Below the pieces are notes generated by a model, which saw nothing but the letters and a program-made list of their open reading frames with translations, was not told the DNA's origin and ran no database searches. A stretch of DNA of 64,000 bases from Antedon bifida (taxonomy: Eukaryota > Echinodermata > Crinoidea > Comatulida > Antedonidae): positions 20,336,001 through 20,400,000 of the forward strand of contig OY727102.1 of NCBI GenBank assembly GCA_963402885.1, given 5' to 3'. This document shows positions 16,001 to 27,640 of the stretch, one piece after another. The stretch's first letter is position 1; each line of letters opens with the position of its first letter. The position numbers and the translations under genes were made by a program.

Positions 16001-19000
16001 TCCTACTTTCCTTTTCCTGTTTTACCCCTCCTCATGTTATATAATTATAATTATCATTTTTCAACTGGACTTAATTATTTGTTGTTGCTTTTGCATAATG
16101 CTACTAATTGCAATCAGTAGGAAAATATTAATATGTACCAAAGATAATTAATAAAAAAATGCAAAACAACTGTTGTTTTTCCTTTCACATTTTTAATTAA
16201 TAATGGAAACATTATAGTGCAAAGATCTGGCTATTGCATTGTACTATATACAAATGGGTTTACAATGTTTTAATTCAATTATTCAGTATATCGCATTAAA
16301 ATAATAATAACTACTATACCTATTTTCTTATATACATTTATATTGTAATGTACACATAATTAAGGATTATTTTTTGTATTATTTTATATATTTTTAAATC
16401 TTTGTTTTTTTAATTTATAACTTATATTGGTGTTTTGTTGGTGTATTATTTTGATGCATTGTAAAATCTTGTACGGAGGATAAATGGTAAAATGTAACTT
16501 TTATTTCTTTTTGATTGCTGCTGCAGAAAAATTCTATATTAGCCTCATTCAATCCAAATACGTTAGTCAAATTACCGGGTCAGGACAATACAGTCGCACG
16601 GAAGTTAGCTCAGCATGCTGAGGGTAACAAATGGTTAACCACCGCTCTGGTAAACACCGATTTGCATAAATTTGCATATCACTAACATGTGCATATTTTG
16701 TGAACTTGTGAAAATGTGTGGTAAATGCTGAATATATTAGTTCATATTAAATACAATTTTAAGTAAATCTGTAAATATAAATTTTTGATGAAAAAAAAAT
16801 CCAATCAATAATATGAACTGATTTATTTAGTCGGACACGCTGTTTCTGTTTCGTATGCTATTTTCATTTTGTTGTTTTTCTTTCATTTGGTTGACAATAT
16901 TTCTCCCATTTTTAGTCTGCAATGGTTTAAATAATTGTGATATATATGAATGAAAATGCTGCTTTTTAAAAAAATAAAAATCTTGCTAAAAAACTTTATA
17001 CTTTCTGCGTTAAAAGCTGCTGTTCTGCAAAAAAATTAAATTTTTAATTGGAATAATGCAAAAGTTATACAAGTTTATTATTAATACAGAGTTAAATTCT
17101 GCAAAAATAAAATTGAATATTCATATGCGTGCATGATGACCAATCTTAGATTTCCTAACATATTTGTTCAAAGTACTGTATTTTTGTACCCCTGTTGTTA
17201 ATAGACTTTCCCAATTTACACCCAATATTACATGGTATATTACCCACAATTGTTGTGCACTACAGGAAATCACATTCACCTCACCTTAAAAATCTGCACT
17301 CAGTATTTTAGATTTAATCAGGAATAAGTTGGGGTACTTTATGATAAAACAGTGGTGGGTAACCAAGCATCAATAAGTCTTTAAAATATAAATTGAAATA
17401 CTGCAGGGATGCACAAAATTAAGACATATTCAACAGTTCTTATAGTTAATGAAAAGAACACTGCTCGCCTTACTTTAACAGAAATAAACCCATCAAATGA
17501 TGTGGTGTTTTCTGTGGCCCTTAATGTAATCCGCTGATCATTTTAAATCATAATCAAAATACTGTAATAACAGTATTCTGAATGGAAATAATTACCTTGA
17601 TTTGATTGGCTGAAAGTTGATAAATTAAATATTACTTATTTGATTGCATATATTTGATTGGTCACCTTGTTACTACATAATGCATACTACCAATTAAAAC
17701 TGAGCTATTTATTAAACTGTACTTTGATTGGACGTTATTTCAGCCAATGATATCTCAACTTACTAATTAAATCTGACTTTTTTAGAGAAGAATACATTAT
17801 TAATCAAACAATAAAAAATCGGTTAAAAATTATAATTTAATAAATAAATAAATAATCATGTTTTATCAACAACATTTTCTTATCTTGTGTATCCGTTGCT
17901 ATCACTTTGAGCATTAAACAGACTTGAAATTGTGACTGTATTCAGTGATGCTGTGGTTGTAATAGTACATTGCTTTCTAAACCTTTTGTATTTCTTGTTG
18001 TTTCCCTGTTTGGTCTTAGTGCTAAATTATTGTCCTTCATTTATTTTGTATTGGCTAACAATGATTGTATTAAAAAATTGTTTTTAAAGGATAAAATTAA
18101 TCTGTGTAATTGTTTTTTAATTGTTTGGTTGTAGTTATTTTGTATTCAAGAATTTTTATACTTCAAACTGTGTATAACAATAATAGCTTCCACGCAAGAA
18201 GAAACATAATGTCCTGGGATAGAATACCACATTATCACGAATCATTTAAAAATATATTACAAATAATATTTCTATGGTCACGCTATACCATATGAGAAGT
18301 TTTATTCCAGACCTATAACAAATAGACCTTGTTTATGGTTTTAAAACAAATACTGTCTTTGGTTTTTTTTTCCTTTTTGTTATCAACAAAAATGCCACTG
18401 TCATATTTTACAGCTATTTAGCAGGTGATTCTTTTGACTGTCCTCATGTGATTATTATTGTGTATTATTTTTGTTTTTATTTTTAGGATATGGGTAAAGA
18501 AGAAGGCAAGAACCTGACTCCAAAACAGTGTGCTGTCGTTGACATGGCACTGGATAAGATAAAGGTGTGTACTATTATACAAGGTGTCACATGCAACAAC
18601 ATAATAATAATCAAGAATTGGGTTGGAAATACAATTCTATTTTGAGAACGGAGAGGGCGTGCTTTCGACCTCTTTGATCAAGCACCCTCTCTGTTAACAC
18701 GATCACATTAAGTTGAAGACAATTTTCTTATATGTTCACAACAAAATGTGTTCTTCCACGAGGATGTATGAAAGAATTAATACTACAGTATCACAACTAT
18801 CAAAATGATGCATGCATTGTGTTGTGGATCGTAAAAACAAAAGTTTACAACTCTTTGGTCCTGTAATTTTTTTAACCATATCGGCTTCAACTAAAGAATA
18901 GTATTGTTTCTTGTCATTTATTACAGTCGTACTTCCATGCATCCGGTAGCGGTCTTAGAAAAGCATTTTTAGAGAGAAGTGAAGAGCTGCAGTCACTACG

Positions 19001-22000
19001 ATACGCTCTCTCCTTGTACACACAAACCACAGATACGTTAATAAAGACGTTTGTCAAGAACCAAACAAATCAAGGTAGGGTACAAGATTCTGACCTTTCC
19101 ATTTTAAAACTTTACAATTAATAGATCCATGTTGAAATTTTGAAAGCTCTAGAAGAAAATGGGATGACATAAAACAATGAAGAAAGTCTAAGAGTAAATG
19201 AAATTTCCTAGGTACAGTATAAAAAGTAAAGTAATCTGTGGTGACCTATGACCTATTCTCAGGGTAAGACCATTGTTCTTTATACAATTGTTCTTTTGTT
19301 ATGTATACACTATCTTAATTAGCCAAACAATATCCCTCCAAAGTTCTAAGTTATGCCAAAACTTTACAGAAAATTAAGGTAAGTAGTATAAAGTTTACTG
19401 TTTATACATTTTGTCTTTCTAAAGTTAAGCCATGGTTTTTCCAACATTCCAATAGCATCTGAGTATTTGTGTTTACTGTACAATACAAATAGTAGTCTAA
19501 AACTTCATAAAATATAATCGTTTTATGTATACTTTTTACTAAAATAGTCATTCGGAAAAATCGTATTGAGGCAACAGGTAAAACACTCATTTTAAAATTA
19601 GTTTGGTATTGTTGTTTACTAAATCTAACAATTATAACAGTTTTAAAATTGAAAAAAAAATCTCACGATAATATCAACACAATTCTAAGGTTTAATGTTT
19701 TTTTTTATTTCTTTATTTGATGTAAAAATATTCTTTAAAATGTTATTTTTCCTGTATCATTACAAAATAAATTGTAGTATTGTGTTGATCTGTTTCTTTC
19801 TCTTTTTTACAAAGCTTTTCTACTTCAATAAAGCGTTGTTCTACTTATAAGTACTATAATTAAGGACTTATACAGTATTACAAATGTTGTAGGACAATGA
19901 TGCATAATTTTACTCTGAATAGTGTATTTCATATGAGCAAAGGTCAAATACCTTCAAATTGAGTCCCTGCCACTACAACTCTGCTGACCACGATATACAC
20001 TAAGTACTAGGGATATTGTAAACATTTAAATAGGACCTTTTAAGTCTAGTGTGCACTAGCAAACCTTACTTGTCCACTCGAGCAAAGTTTGGCAAAAAAA
20101 GTTTTTCCAAACTTTGCTAGGGTAGACCAGTTGAAAAACTTCAGAAAACTGCAGAAAACTAGTTTTCAGCAGTTAGGTTGTGTCTGGAGAAACTAGTGCT
20201 AAGGTTTATAAACTCAACAGTTCTTAGGTGCTTTGTAGTCAACTGATTCTCCAGATAGAATAACAGATAAAAAACAGCCTCCATTAACTTCTGAAATCAC
20301 AAACTTTGGCAAACAGTGTCAAACTTAGCATTCACAAAAAAGTTTGGTGAAGTTTGCTAGTGTAGCTTTAGTGTTTGGAGGTAGCAGGAGCCATTATTTG
20401 TATCAAGAAATCAAATGTAGTAGCACTTTTCCCACAAGAGACATAGCCAGATAAAAAGCTCTGTTGATGACTTTGTTTGGATTGGATTGAAAAAATACTG
20501 CTATTGCCTGTAGAACATTTTTGTTTAAATAATTCTTTGTCATTTCAATCAAGAAACTCTACAAGTTCTTTATAGATATACTACCTCATTTTCAATAATT
20601 TAATCTGAATAATAAAGTAAAAATGAGAAGATGAAGATTGGATTTTCTTCTAACTGGTGCCGCTTTTATTGTAATATCTTTACTATTGTCTTTTGATTTT
20701 TGTCAATTTTTAAATGCATAAGCAGGTGCACCGACACATGTCTTTGCTTATTAACGATGGATGAATTAAACCAATTCTTAAAGTCAATATATTAATGTTG
20801 TACGTTCCAATAACAAAAATAAATGTATACAACTTTTTTTCTTTTTTGTTTTTTCTGCTTGCATTTGTTTAATGTTAAACATGTGTAACTGTGTAATTTT
20901 GTTGTCAAAGCAATAATAATATTGCTGAATAGCATCACTCTAAATAACACGATAAATAATTAAACAAACTTAAATTTCCAGATTTTTGTTTTGAACATTA
21001 CACTAGAAAAAAGTGCCAATAAATGGAGAAGCTAACATGTGAATAGAAAACTGAAACAACACCTCTAAAACAGCTCCTCCTCCTCAACCAAAGTTGAATT
21101 AGAACTAGATAAAGATAATTTTGCCTAGAGATATGATCTTGTGATTCCTCCAAACCAGTGTTGAGTCATTTTTGCTTGCCTCAAACTAGTCTACTAATCT
21201 CTTGCCGCAATCAGTGCTAGAGTTGTGACATGGAATGTTGGCTGTGTTTACTTGGGTTCTTATTGCTCTTTTTGACTGCATTCTTGTCGGCAATATGAGT
21301 GTTTTCACTTGATCTTTGATAAGTAAGATTGTGCATGATGTCTATAGTATACGGATAAAGTAAATAACTCTCTTCCATTTGTTGGTATAACTAGTGTACA
21401 TGAGCTGTGTGTTTTGTGCCAGTTATTCTACAAGTTCTATTGCAGTGTTTTGTGTTAAAACTGTTTCTACAGTTGTTGTTTCTCACGCTTTTTATGTTTT
21501 TATTCTGACAAACATTTATCACTACAATGTATGCAAATTAGGTATGTTTATTATGACATTGTAATATTTCATTACACGTTTGAATAGAACGGAAAAAAGT
21601 TGAAGAAGAAGAGCCTCCGCCACCAGGTAAATTTAAAATGTATTTGTACTAAATCATATCAAAATAGAAACTGAATTGTAGCAACACAATTTAACTAAGG
21701 TTCTAATGTATAATAATAATATGCTTTATTTAAACACGAAAACTTGGCTCAATTGACAGTTGTTTTTCTGCAAGGCCGTGTATAAAAACAAAAAGTTCAC
21801 AAACAAAAATCTTAACTACAATACATTATACTGAAATATAAATACTAATAAACAATCTTAACTTCTGTTTTTGATGTTCATTTATGCTTTAAAATAACTA
21901 CTGAATAGATTAAAAATATGTAGCTAAAGAAATTAAAAATTGAGTGACAAAAATGAAAGGTGTTTGGCAACCTTTTTACAGTATACATGACTATGATGTG

Positions 22001-25000
22001 TACACGATTTCAGTATAGTTTTATTCCCTGTACTTTAATTTATGATTACTTATTCCAACTAAAGATGAGAAAAAGAAAAAGAAGAGGAAAAAGAAAAAAG
22101 AGAAAGAGGGTGAAGCAAAGGCAGAACCAGGTAAATGAATACTGTAGCTGGTTTTGTAAAATGTCTTTGCTAACTAACAACATGGAATAATCTACTAGGA
22201 GTAGTAGGCTAATGTTCCAATAGTATATACAACAGTTACTCAAAAACTAATTTTGTCCCTAGCATTTGAAAAAAAATGTAAACTTTGCAAGTGTACGTAT
22301 AGTATTAAATAATTTATTTGGGTTTAAAGTAATTAGTAACATATTTTTCTTTTATTGTAAAATAGAAGCCAAACCAGCTGAACCTGGACCAACAGGTATG
22401 AAATGCCTTGTTATAATAAACATAACATATTTTTATGTTTCAAATTTTAACAATTTTCTATTTAGTGGCCTTTAGAAAATGATGCTGGGTCTCTCAGTGT
22501 AGCTTGGTGAAAATCTTATTTTCAACTTAATTATGTAAAAATAATTTACAAAATCAAAATATACAGTTTTACAGGTTTCTTTTACTTTTCCCCTGATTAA
22601 GATTAAAAATATGCCTATTTTCTAATCTACCATTTAATTGAAATTTGTCACAGTATGATTAATTTAATAAAAAAATTAAATCTTGATTTAAAAAAATTAG
22701 ACATATACAAACGTTTATTTCTTTTAAAATTTAAAAACAGTTGACTTGACTCCATTGACAGGTATCGTAACACTGCTTCTTGCTTTTAAGATATATATAT
22801 ATAAATTACGTATAAAAGAAAAGCTATAGTGTAACTTAATGTTGTTATAGATATAAATATAATGTGCACATGTAAATATTTGTACATTTTGATACTGCTA
22901 CAGCACAATTTAAAATTCTTTTATTAAACAATGAATACATTATTATGTAATGTATATAGATTTAAATATTTGGCTACAGTAGATGGCCATACAGCAGAGC
23001 ACATTGTCTGGGTGCATTGTTTGCTTGCAGGATCAAGCGGCTTTGCTTATAGCTACATAGTACTATATATCAATATGATACACACCATTTGTGACCAGCT
23101 TTGGTCCGGGTGCATGGGCATATCCCTATTGCTTTGTGTATTTAAACAAAAAAATCTATTCTAAAAGCTCTAGTGTGCCTTTCAAAATGTAAAATTTATT
23201 AAAACAATGAATACATTATAGAAAAATAATTATTCTAAAGTGCCCTGTTTGTTAAAACAATTATTGCTTTTTCCAAAATGTCATCAATAGTTTAGAAAAA
23301 AGAGTGACTGTGTTTTTGTACCATTTTAATATTACGTAAGCTATGCAAAATAATTCTTGTGGCTAATTCACAACTTGATAACATAATCATTAATTCGTAT
23401 TCTAATTATTATTTTATTATTTGTATTAAAAATAGATTTAGCACTATCCGATTCGACAGGGCCAAAAGGTAAACAGCAACCCCTTTAATTTGTTGTTTAT
23501 GTTACCATACAACATGAAAGATCACACTGACAATGTTCCAAAACATTCCTGTATATATTCCGGTTTTTAGCCAAACTTCATTATTCTTTACATATGATAT
23601 TCTACACATTATATTTCATAAAACCTTTTACACTTACATATTATATATGTTTAACAGTTTTATGACTGTTCAACATTTAACTGTGAACAAACCTGGTGAT
23701 CTCAAACATTTTTTTTTCACATTTACATAGTAACACTATTCTACACTATAATTGTAACAATATTCTTAAATTAAATTTAAAGAAAAATTAAACAAAACAT
23801 ATGTAATATACAAGTGGTATATGGTTTAATAATTATTTTTGATTTGTATTGTATTTTTTAATAGTACCATTTGAAATAATAGAAAAGATTGAACCAACAG
23901 GTAAAATGCATTATTTATTACAAACAAGTAGTCATTTTAAACTAAAGACTTGATTTTTATAATAAATAACTATATCCCAGTGCATGACAAAATCTACATT
24001 ACATTGTAGCATTAAAATTTAATTTAATTTTCTGATTAGACAAACTAGATTTGTTATTGTTTCTTTGAATGACCGTTTGGGAGGAAATACTTAGAAACAC
24101 TCAAAACCAAGTGAAATGTTCAAATATGTTTGAGAAAACATAATCTATACAAATTAGTAACTATAATAATAATAATAACTATAATAATATTAGAATTAGA
24201 ATTTCTTCTATGCCTGTAAATGTATATTAATAAATTTAAATAAATATTTATTTTTCTATCATACTATAGTAAACATACAAGGATTAGCTCCGCCAGGTAA
24301 CATAATTATCAGTATTATGTTGTGGATAATTTGATGTTGATTTAAGGTTTTTTTAGCTATGTTTTTGATAACTGTCTGTAGCAATCTGAACTTCATATAC
24401 TTTATCTTGTTACAATAAGAAAACATGTCAGATATAGAATAATCTGGATGTTTTAACTACTCACTTTTTTGTTGTAAAAGCAAAAATTGTTATTGTTAAA
24501 AGTGATTCTTAAATAAACTCTACTGTTTTCAAATTTAGTACATATTTTAATTCACTTTCTTCGTGTAAAGTGTTGACTCTTTGCTTTGACTTTAACAGCA
24601 TTGCAATTGTGGAGCACGTCTATTGCTTTGTATTTTATTGGAGAAGTTACATGTTTTTCGTTTTTAAAGATGTAATCTTAATCTTTGTTTTGTTCTAAAA
24701 CTGGACATTCAATCAATTTGAATGTTTTCTCTACTGTACATTTACATTCATATTCACTAATATTTCTAACATCAGTTGAGTAAGAATATGTCAAATTGTT
24801 CTTGAGCTACTTTACAAACTTTAATTACAATTTGGCTTTAGTAAAATGGTTGGCTGTGTGTAATTGAAATTGTTGATACAAAAAACAGGTTTGTGCCTTT
24901 TGATTTATTTTGGATGCAAATCTACCTTGCCAGGCAACTGTATGATAATAGTATCGGATTTATTCCTTTATAGAATTCCTTCTAAATATGTAGGTGTGGA

Positions 25001-27138
25001 AAAAGGTTTGTAAACATTCATCTGTTTAAATAAAAATGTGTCTGATTTTATCAACCAATATACTAAGGTTGCTTTCCATACTAAAGTTTCCGTAAAGTCC
25101 ACAACAATGAAATAACATCCAACACACTTAATATCATAACTTGGTTGGAAAACTTTCTTTAAAAAAGTAAGTATAGCTTTGATATTTAAGCTTTTAACTA
25201 ACCAAACAATATTCTTATTTGTTTTACAGAAAATGTCATTTTTTGTATAAAGAGTAAATTTAAGTGTATGCTTGATAAGTGTACTAATTTTAAATTTCAT
25301 TGTTTCAAGTTGTATAAAGTACTATTAATCATTAAAATTATCTTTTTTTTGTATGTACAAAATTTTATCACAAATTTTATGCGATGTTGCACAAGCTGAA
25401 ATACAATTGTCAATGTTCACATGGAATGCTGGTTTGGAAAGTATGTTGTGTGGTAACAAATTACAAATACAATTTTAGTAGCATTCCTGCTGCCAACTGC
25501 ACCATAGTGCACTTACTGCTGTTTTTTTCTGGGAACCATGGACAGACCAGAAGAGAACCTACTCCTTGGCTTTAACTGTTAACATTTTAACTGTTAACAT
25601 ATAACCTGGTCATCTCAAACAGTTTTTTAACTGTTAAACTGTTAACATTTAACTGTGAACATATAACCTGGTCATCTCAAACAGTTTGTAACTGTTAACA
25701 TTTAACTGTAACATTAACCTGGTCATCTCAAACTTTAACTGTGTTAAATTACTATTCATTAAATGCTAACTGGAACTATTTTTCTTTTTCAGATTTACCA
25801 AGTACGTCTGATGGTGTAGGAGAGGTATCTATTCAAGTTGATTTATTCACTCATCCAGGAACAGGAGAACATAAAGTAACAGTCAAAGGTATGCATGATT
25901 CTCAACAACCTTTTGAACTTTTATCTTCACTATACACCAAAAAATGAAAATAATAGATAATACTAAATAATTAATTGGTGACAATGGCTAAGACTGCTTT
26001 TGTGCTTTCCTGGCAGCTAGTGACTATGATTTTATATTTTCTCCTTGCGTCGTGTTTGTTTAATTTGTTGATTTGTATTATATTTTGTAAAATGTATCTT
26101 TTGCCTGAATAAATAATAATAATAAAGTATATTGTAATAACTGTAGAATGAAATCTTTGGATATTCCATTTTAGTTGTTGCTGCACATGACTTGAAGTGG
26201 CATACAACGAGTATGTTCCGACCGTTCGTAGAAGTTAATATGATTGGGCCGCATCTCAGTGATAAAAGACGCAAGCATTCCACAAAATCAAAGAGCAACA
26301 ACTGGGCTCCAAAATACAATGAAACTTTCCACTTGTAAGTATCATCCATCTTTGTTTTTTTAATATGTAGCATCAAATATTTCCTTTGATTTTTAATCTG
26401 TATAATTATATAAAAACTATTTTGGAACATTTTAAATCATTCTTGGGCCAGGTGAAGCTTTACACTACTATGCTTGGAAATGTGTAGCTGTAAAACAGCC
26501 AACAGTTGGAAAATGTTGTACAGCTCAGTAAAAAATTTATGGAGCAACAGAATGTTCTGACAAGGCAATATAACAACATGATTTTGAGCTAGCCTTGTCA
26601 AGATATCAACTCGTAGCAGTCTTTTTATCTTATGTCTGGCTGCGACAAACTTCAACAGTACTGTGTTATGTACATATTCTCTGTGTTGTGTGTTTCTGTT
26701 AAGGGGCGTGGAACTGATAGTGTTGCAGCCATAGATAAACCCTTTGATCTCCAGAGCTCAGCATCCTGTTGTTAGATTGCCTTAGTTTTAATCACAACAT
26801 TACATTGATTGTATAAAGAAACAAATTTATGAATTTCTTTTCAATTGTCTAGTATTCTTGGGAATGAAGATGAGCCAGATGCTTATGAATTGAACATTTG
26901 TGTAAAGGATTACTGCTTTGCGCGTGAAGATCACCTGATAGGAATTGGCATACTCCAACTACGTGACATCGTTGAACCTGGAAGCTGTGCATGCTGGACT
27001 TCCTTAGGTAAAAGTCTTTACATGAACGACACCGGCTGGACTATACTACGAATACTCTCACAGCGGACCAACGACGAAGTTGCAAGGGAGTTTGTCAGGT
27101 TGAAGTCAGAATGCAGATCTGTTGGTGGCGAGCCTTAA
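1045..27138 (+). CDS. UNC13: UNC13/Munc13 synaptic-vesicle priming protein, 3' portion (C2B-MUN-C2C)
   Basis: Munc13 proteins prime secretory vesicles at the plasma membrane by opening syntaxin and templating SNARE assembly (family knowledge). The window holds the last ~1162 residues. The 5' part with the C1 domain lies off the left edge. Deduced exons: 1045-1335, 2032-2159, 3373-3491, 4887-5047, 5485-5635, 7513-7581, 8059-8148, 8699-8967, 9408-9493, 10250-10376, 10817-11057, 11268-11345, 11863-12035, 12185-12346, 12882-13005, 14268-14345 (less sure), 16527-16649, 18487-18564, 18927-19074, 21588-21626, 22065-22130, 22366-22395, 22741-22761, 23436-23468, 23865-23900, 24270-24296, 25793-25888, 26175-26334, 26853-27138. 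Phases are continuous to the TAA at 27136-27138. The first exons give C2B ([17 protein letters not shown], then DEDDD and [19 protein letters not shown]). The middle is MUN ([62 protein letters not shown]). The end is C2C ([39 protein letters not shown]). The exon 8699 acceptor has a poor pyrimidine tract. Family assignment is very secure; the paralogue class is not resolved. Confidence 0.95.
1633..1757. mobile_element. Foldback MITE (family 'CTGTCTACACTATCAAA')
   Basis: Inverted ends AAAGCTCTGTCTACACTATC and GATAGTGTAGCTTTA flank an internal CCAAATATGG palindromic core. It lies in an UNC13 intron. Confidence 0.75.
3149..3222. repeat. ~25-bp x3 tandem repeat in UNC13 intron
   Basis: Three units read roughly CTAGA[G/C/A]CACAGCCAC plus CCATACTA. 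They follow a 100-codon minus-strand open segment (3149-2847, acidic [10 protein letters not shown] end) that might be a transposon remnant. Confidence 0.6.
5365..5440 (+). mobile_element. Possible tRNA-like SINE head
   Basis: TGGCTCTATGG resembles box A and TGTTCGAATCC is a good box B, about 40 bp apart. No convincing cloverleaf or tail is seen. It lies in an UNC13 intron. Confidence 0.4.
5757..5978 (-). mobile_element. 5S rRNA-derived SINE-like element, 5' truncated
   Basis: On the minus strand 5978-5931 reads TTAGTGCTTGGATGGGAGAC then CATCTGGGAATATCGGGTGC, which is the 3' third of eukaryotic 5S rRNA. It continues without a break into about 170 bp of unrelated body ending near 5757. The 5' two thirds of the 5S (including box A) are absent. 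It could be a SINE3-type element or a 5S pseudogene fused to other repeat DNA. Confidence 0.7.
10470..10735. repeat. 19-bp intronic minisatellite in UNC13, about 14 copies
   Basis: The unit TTGGTTGCTTGAGTTGCGA lies in the intron between exons 10250-10376 and 10817-11057. Early copies have GCAA and later ones GCGA, and a few have CTTTAG. It ends about 80 bp before the next acceptor. Confidence 0.92.
13580..13727. mobile_element. pogo/Tigger-like MITE with AGTAGAACCT ends
   Basis: AGTAGAACCTACTCCCCTAT at the left is mirrored by ATAGGGTTCTACT at the right. The central part reads like a degenerate palindrome (GACCCCTTTGTAAGAGACAC). Ends of the CAGTAGAACCT type are usual for pogo-like elements. 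Confidence 0.65.
14268..14345 (+). other. UNC13: Possible UNC13 exon in a divergent part of MUN
   Basis: This is a 78-nt open segment with an AG acceptor after a TC-rich stretch and a GTAAGT donor. It is phase 0-0 and so compatible with the exons on both sides (12882-13005 and 16527-16649). It encodes a charged helix-like piece containing [15 protein letters not shown]. Vertebrate UNC13 has a variable stretch here between the LPP...and LTPKQC motifs, so sequence similarity gives little help. It could be an alternative exon or a chance open segment. Confidence 0.45.
15134..15232. mobile_element. Foldback MITE, same family, partial
   Basis: The left end GGCTCTGTCTACA and the core GGACATGATGATGTCATATC are present; the right inverted end is lost. 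It lies in an UNC13 intron. Confidence 0.65.
19075..21587 (+). other. Long UNC13 intron before the microexon cluster
   Basis: AT-rich. At 20040-20380 there is a loose foldback region (CTAGTGTGCACTAGCAAAC, AGCAAAGTTTGGCAAAAAAA and mirrored CAAACTTTGCTAG words) that may be a second MITE family. No exon with acceptable splice sites and phase was found. Confidence 0.45.
21588..24296 (+). other. UNC13: Cluster of seven phase-1 microexons in UNC13 between MUN and C2C
   Basis: Seven exons of 39, 66, 30, 21, 33, 36 and 27 nt lie at 21588-21626, 22065-22130, 22366-22395, 22741-22761, 23436-23468, 23865-23900 and 24270-24296. Each has an AG acceptor and a G|GT(A/AA) donor. Each starts by supplying two bases to a codon opened by the preceding G and ends with that same G. 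All are therefore symmetric phase 1-1 cassettes, and any subset can be skipped without a frameshift. They encode short, low-complexity pieces: acidic-proline (EEEEPPPPG), a lysine run ([12 protein letters not shown]), PAEPGPTG, and segments ending TG, KG or PPG. The flanking constitutive exons 18927-19074 and 25793-25888 share the phase. The exon calls rest on splice consensus plus the uniform phase, and inclusion levels are unknown. Confidence 0.75.
25575..25740. repeat. ~55-bp imperfect tandem repeat in UNC13 intron
   Basis: About three units contain AACTGTTAACATTTAACTGT and AACCTGGTCATCTCAAAC. The same words occur once at 23655-23710, so the unit is dispersed locally. It ends about 50 bp before the exon at 25793. 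Confidence 0.75.
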
Positions 27139-27640
27139 CATTTCTAAAACATTCATTAATCACATGATCATGTCGTGGATAAACATGTTATGTAATCAAT
27201 GTGTCATGTGATCAACATGTTACGTGATTAATGCATCATGTAAAGCAACGTGCTAGGTGATCAATGTGTTTGATCAATATATTATGTAATCAATAAAGAC
27301 CAACATGTTCCACTAATGTCATGTGATCAACATGTCATGTGATTATTGATCCATGTATCATGTGATCAATGTATCATGTGATCAATTGTGATTATATTAA
27401 TAGAAGAAAACCAGTACGCACAAGTGGTTACCGTGAAAGCACTTCATGCACGTATACAGAATAGTCGGAAAATGTATGCGGACACACGGCCAACCGCAAC
27501 CAATTCATGTAACCGACTCCTGTTGGTTACGTATCTCAACACAGCTGTTCATAGCCAATGATTGGCTGTTTGAAAAGTGTAGATATGTGGCTAAATACGT
27601 GGAATTGTTTCGACTGAAATAAAGGAATAAAGTAGATCCT
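27139..27640 (+). other. UNC13 3' UTR with candidate polyadenylation signals and a degenerate TGATCA repeat
   Basis: Downstream of the UNC13 stop, 27150-27400 is a degenerate tandem repeat built on ATGTGATCAA/CATG words. Candidate AATAAA signals sit at 27292-27297, 27618-27623 and 27626-27631. Which one is used cannot be told from sequence. Confidence 0.5.

Larger units (their letters stand above)
13006..16526 (+). other. Long UNC13 intron region
   Basis: Apart from the possible exon 14268-14345, the pogo-like MITE and one foldback MITE, this is AT-rich intron. At 13490-13575 a CpG-containing patch (GTCGTCGTAAATCGAAAGCT) resembles 28880-28985, so it is probably another dispersed repeat. No gene is seen. 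Confidence 0.5.

Noticed and set aside
15860-16120. An 86-codon open frame as a gene
   Set aside because: It lies in an UNC13 intron, has hydrophobic AT-biased composition, and has no splice or family support.
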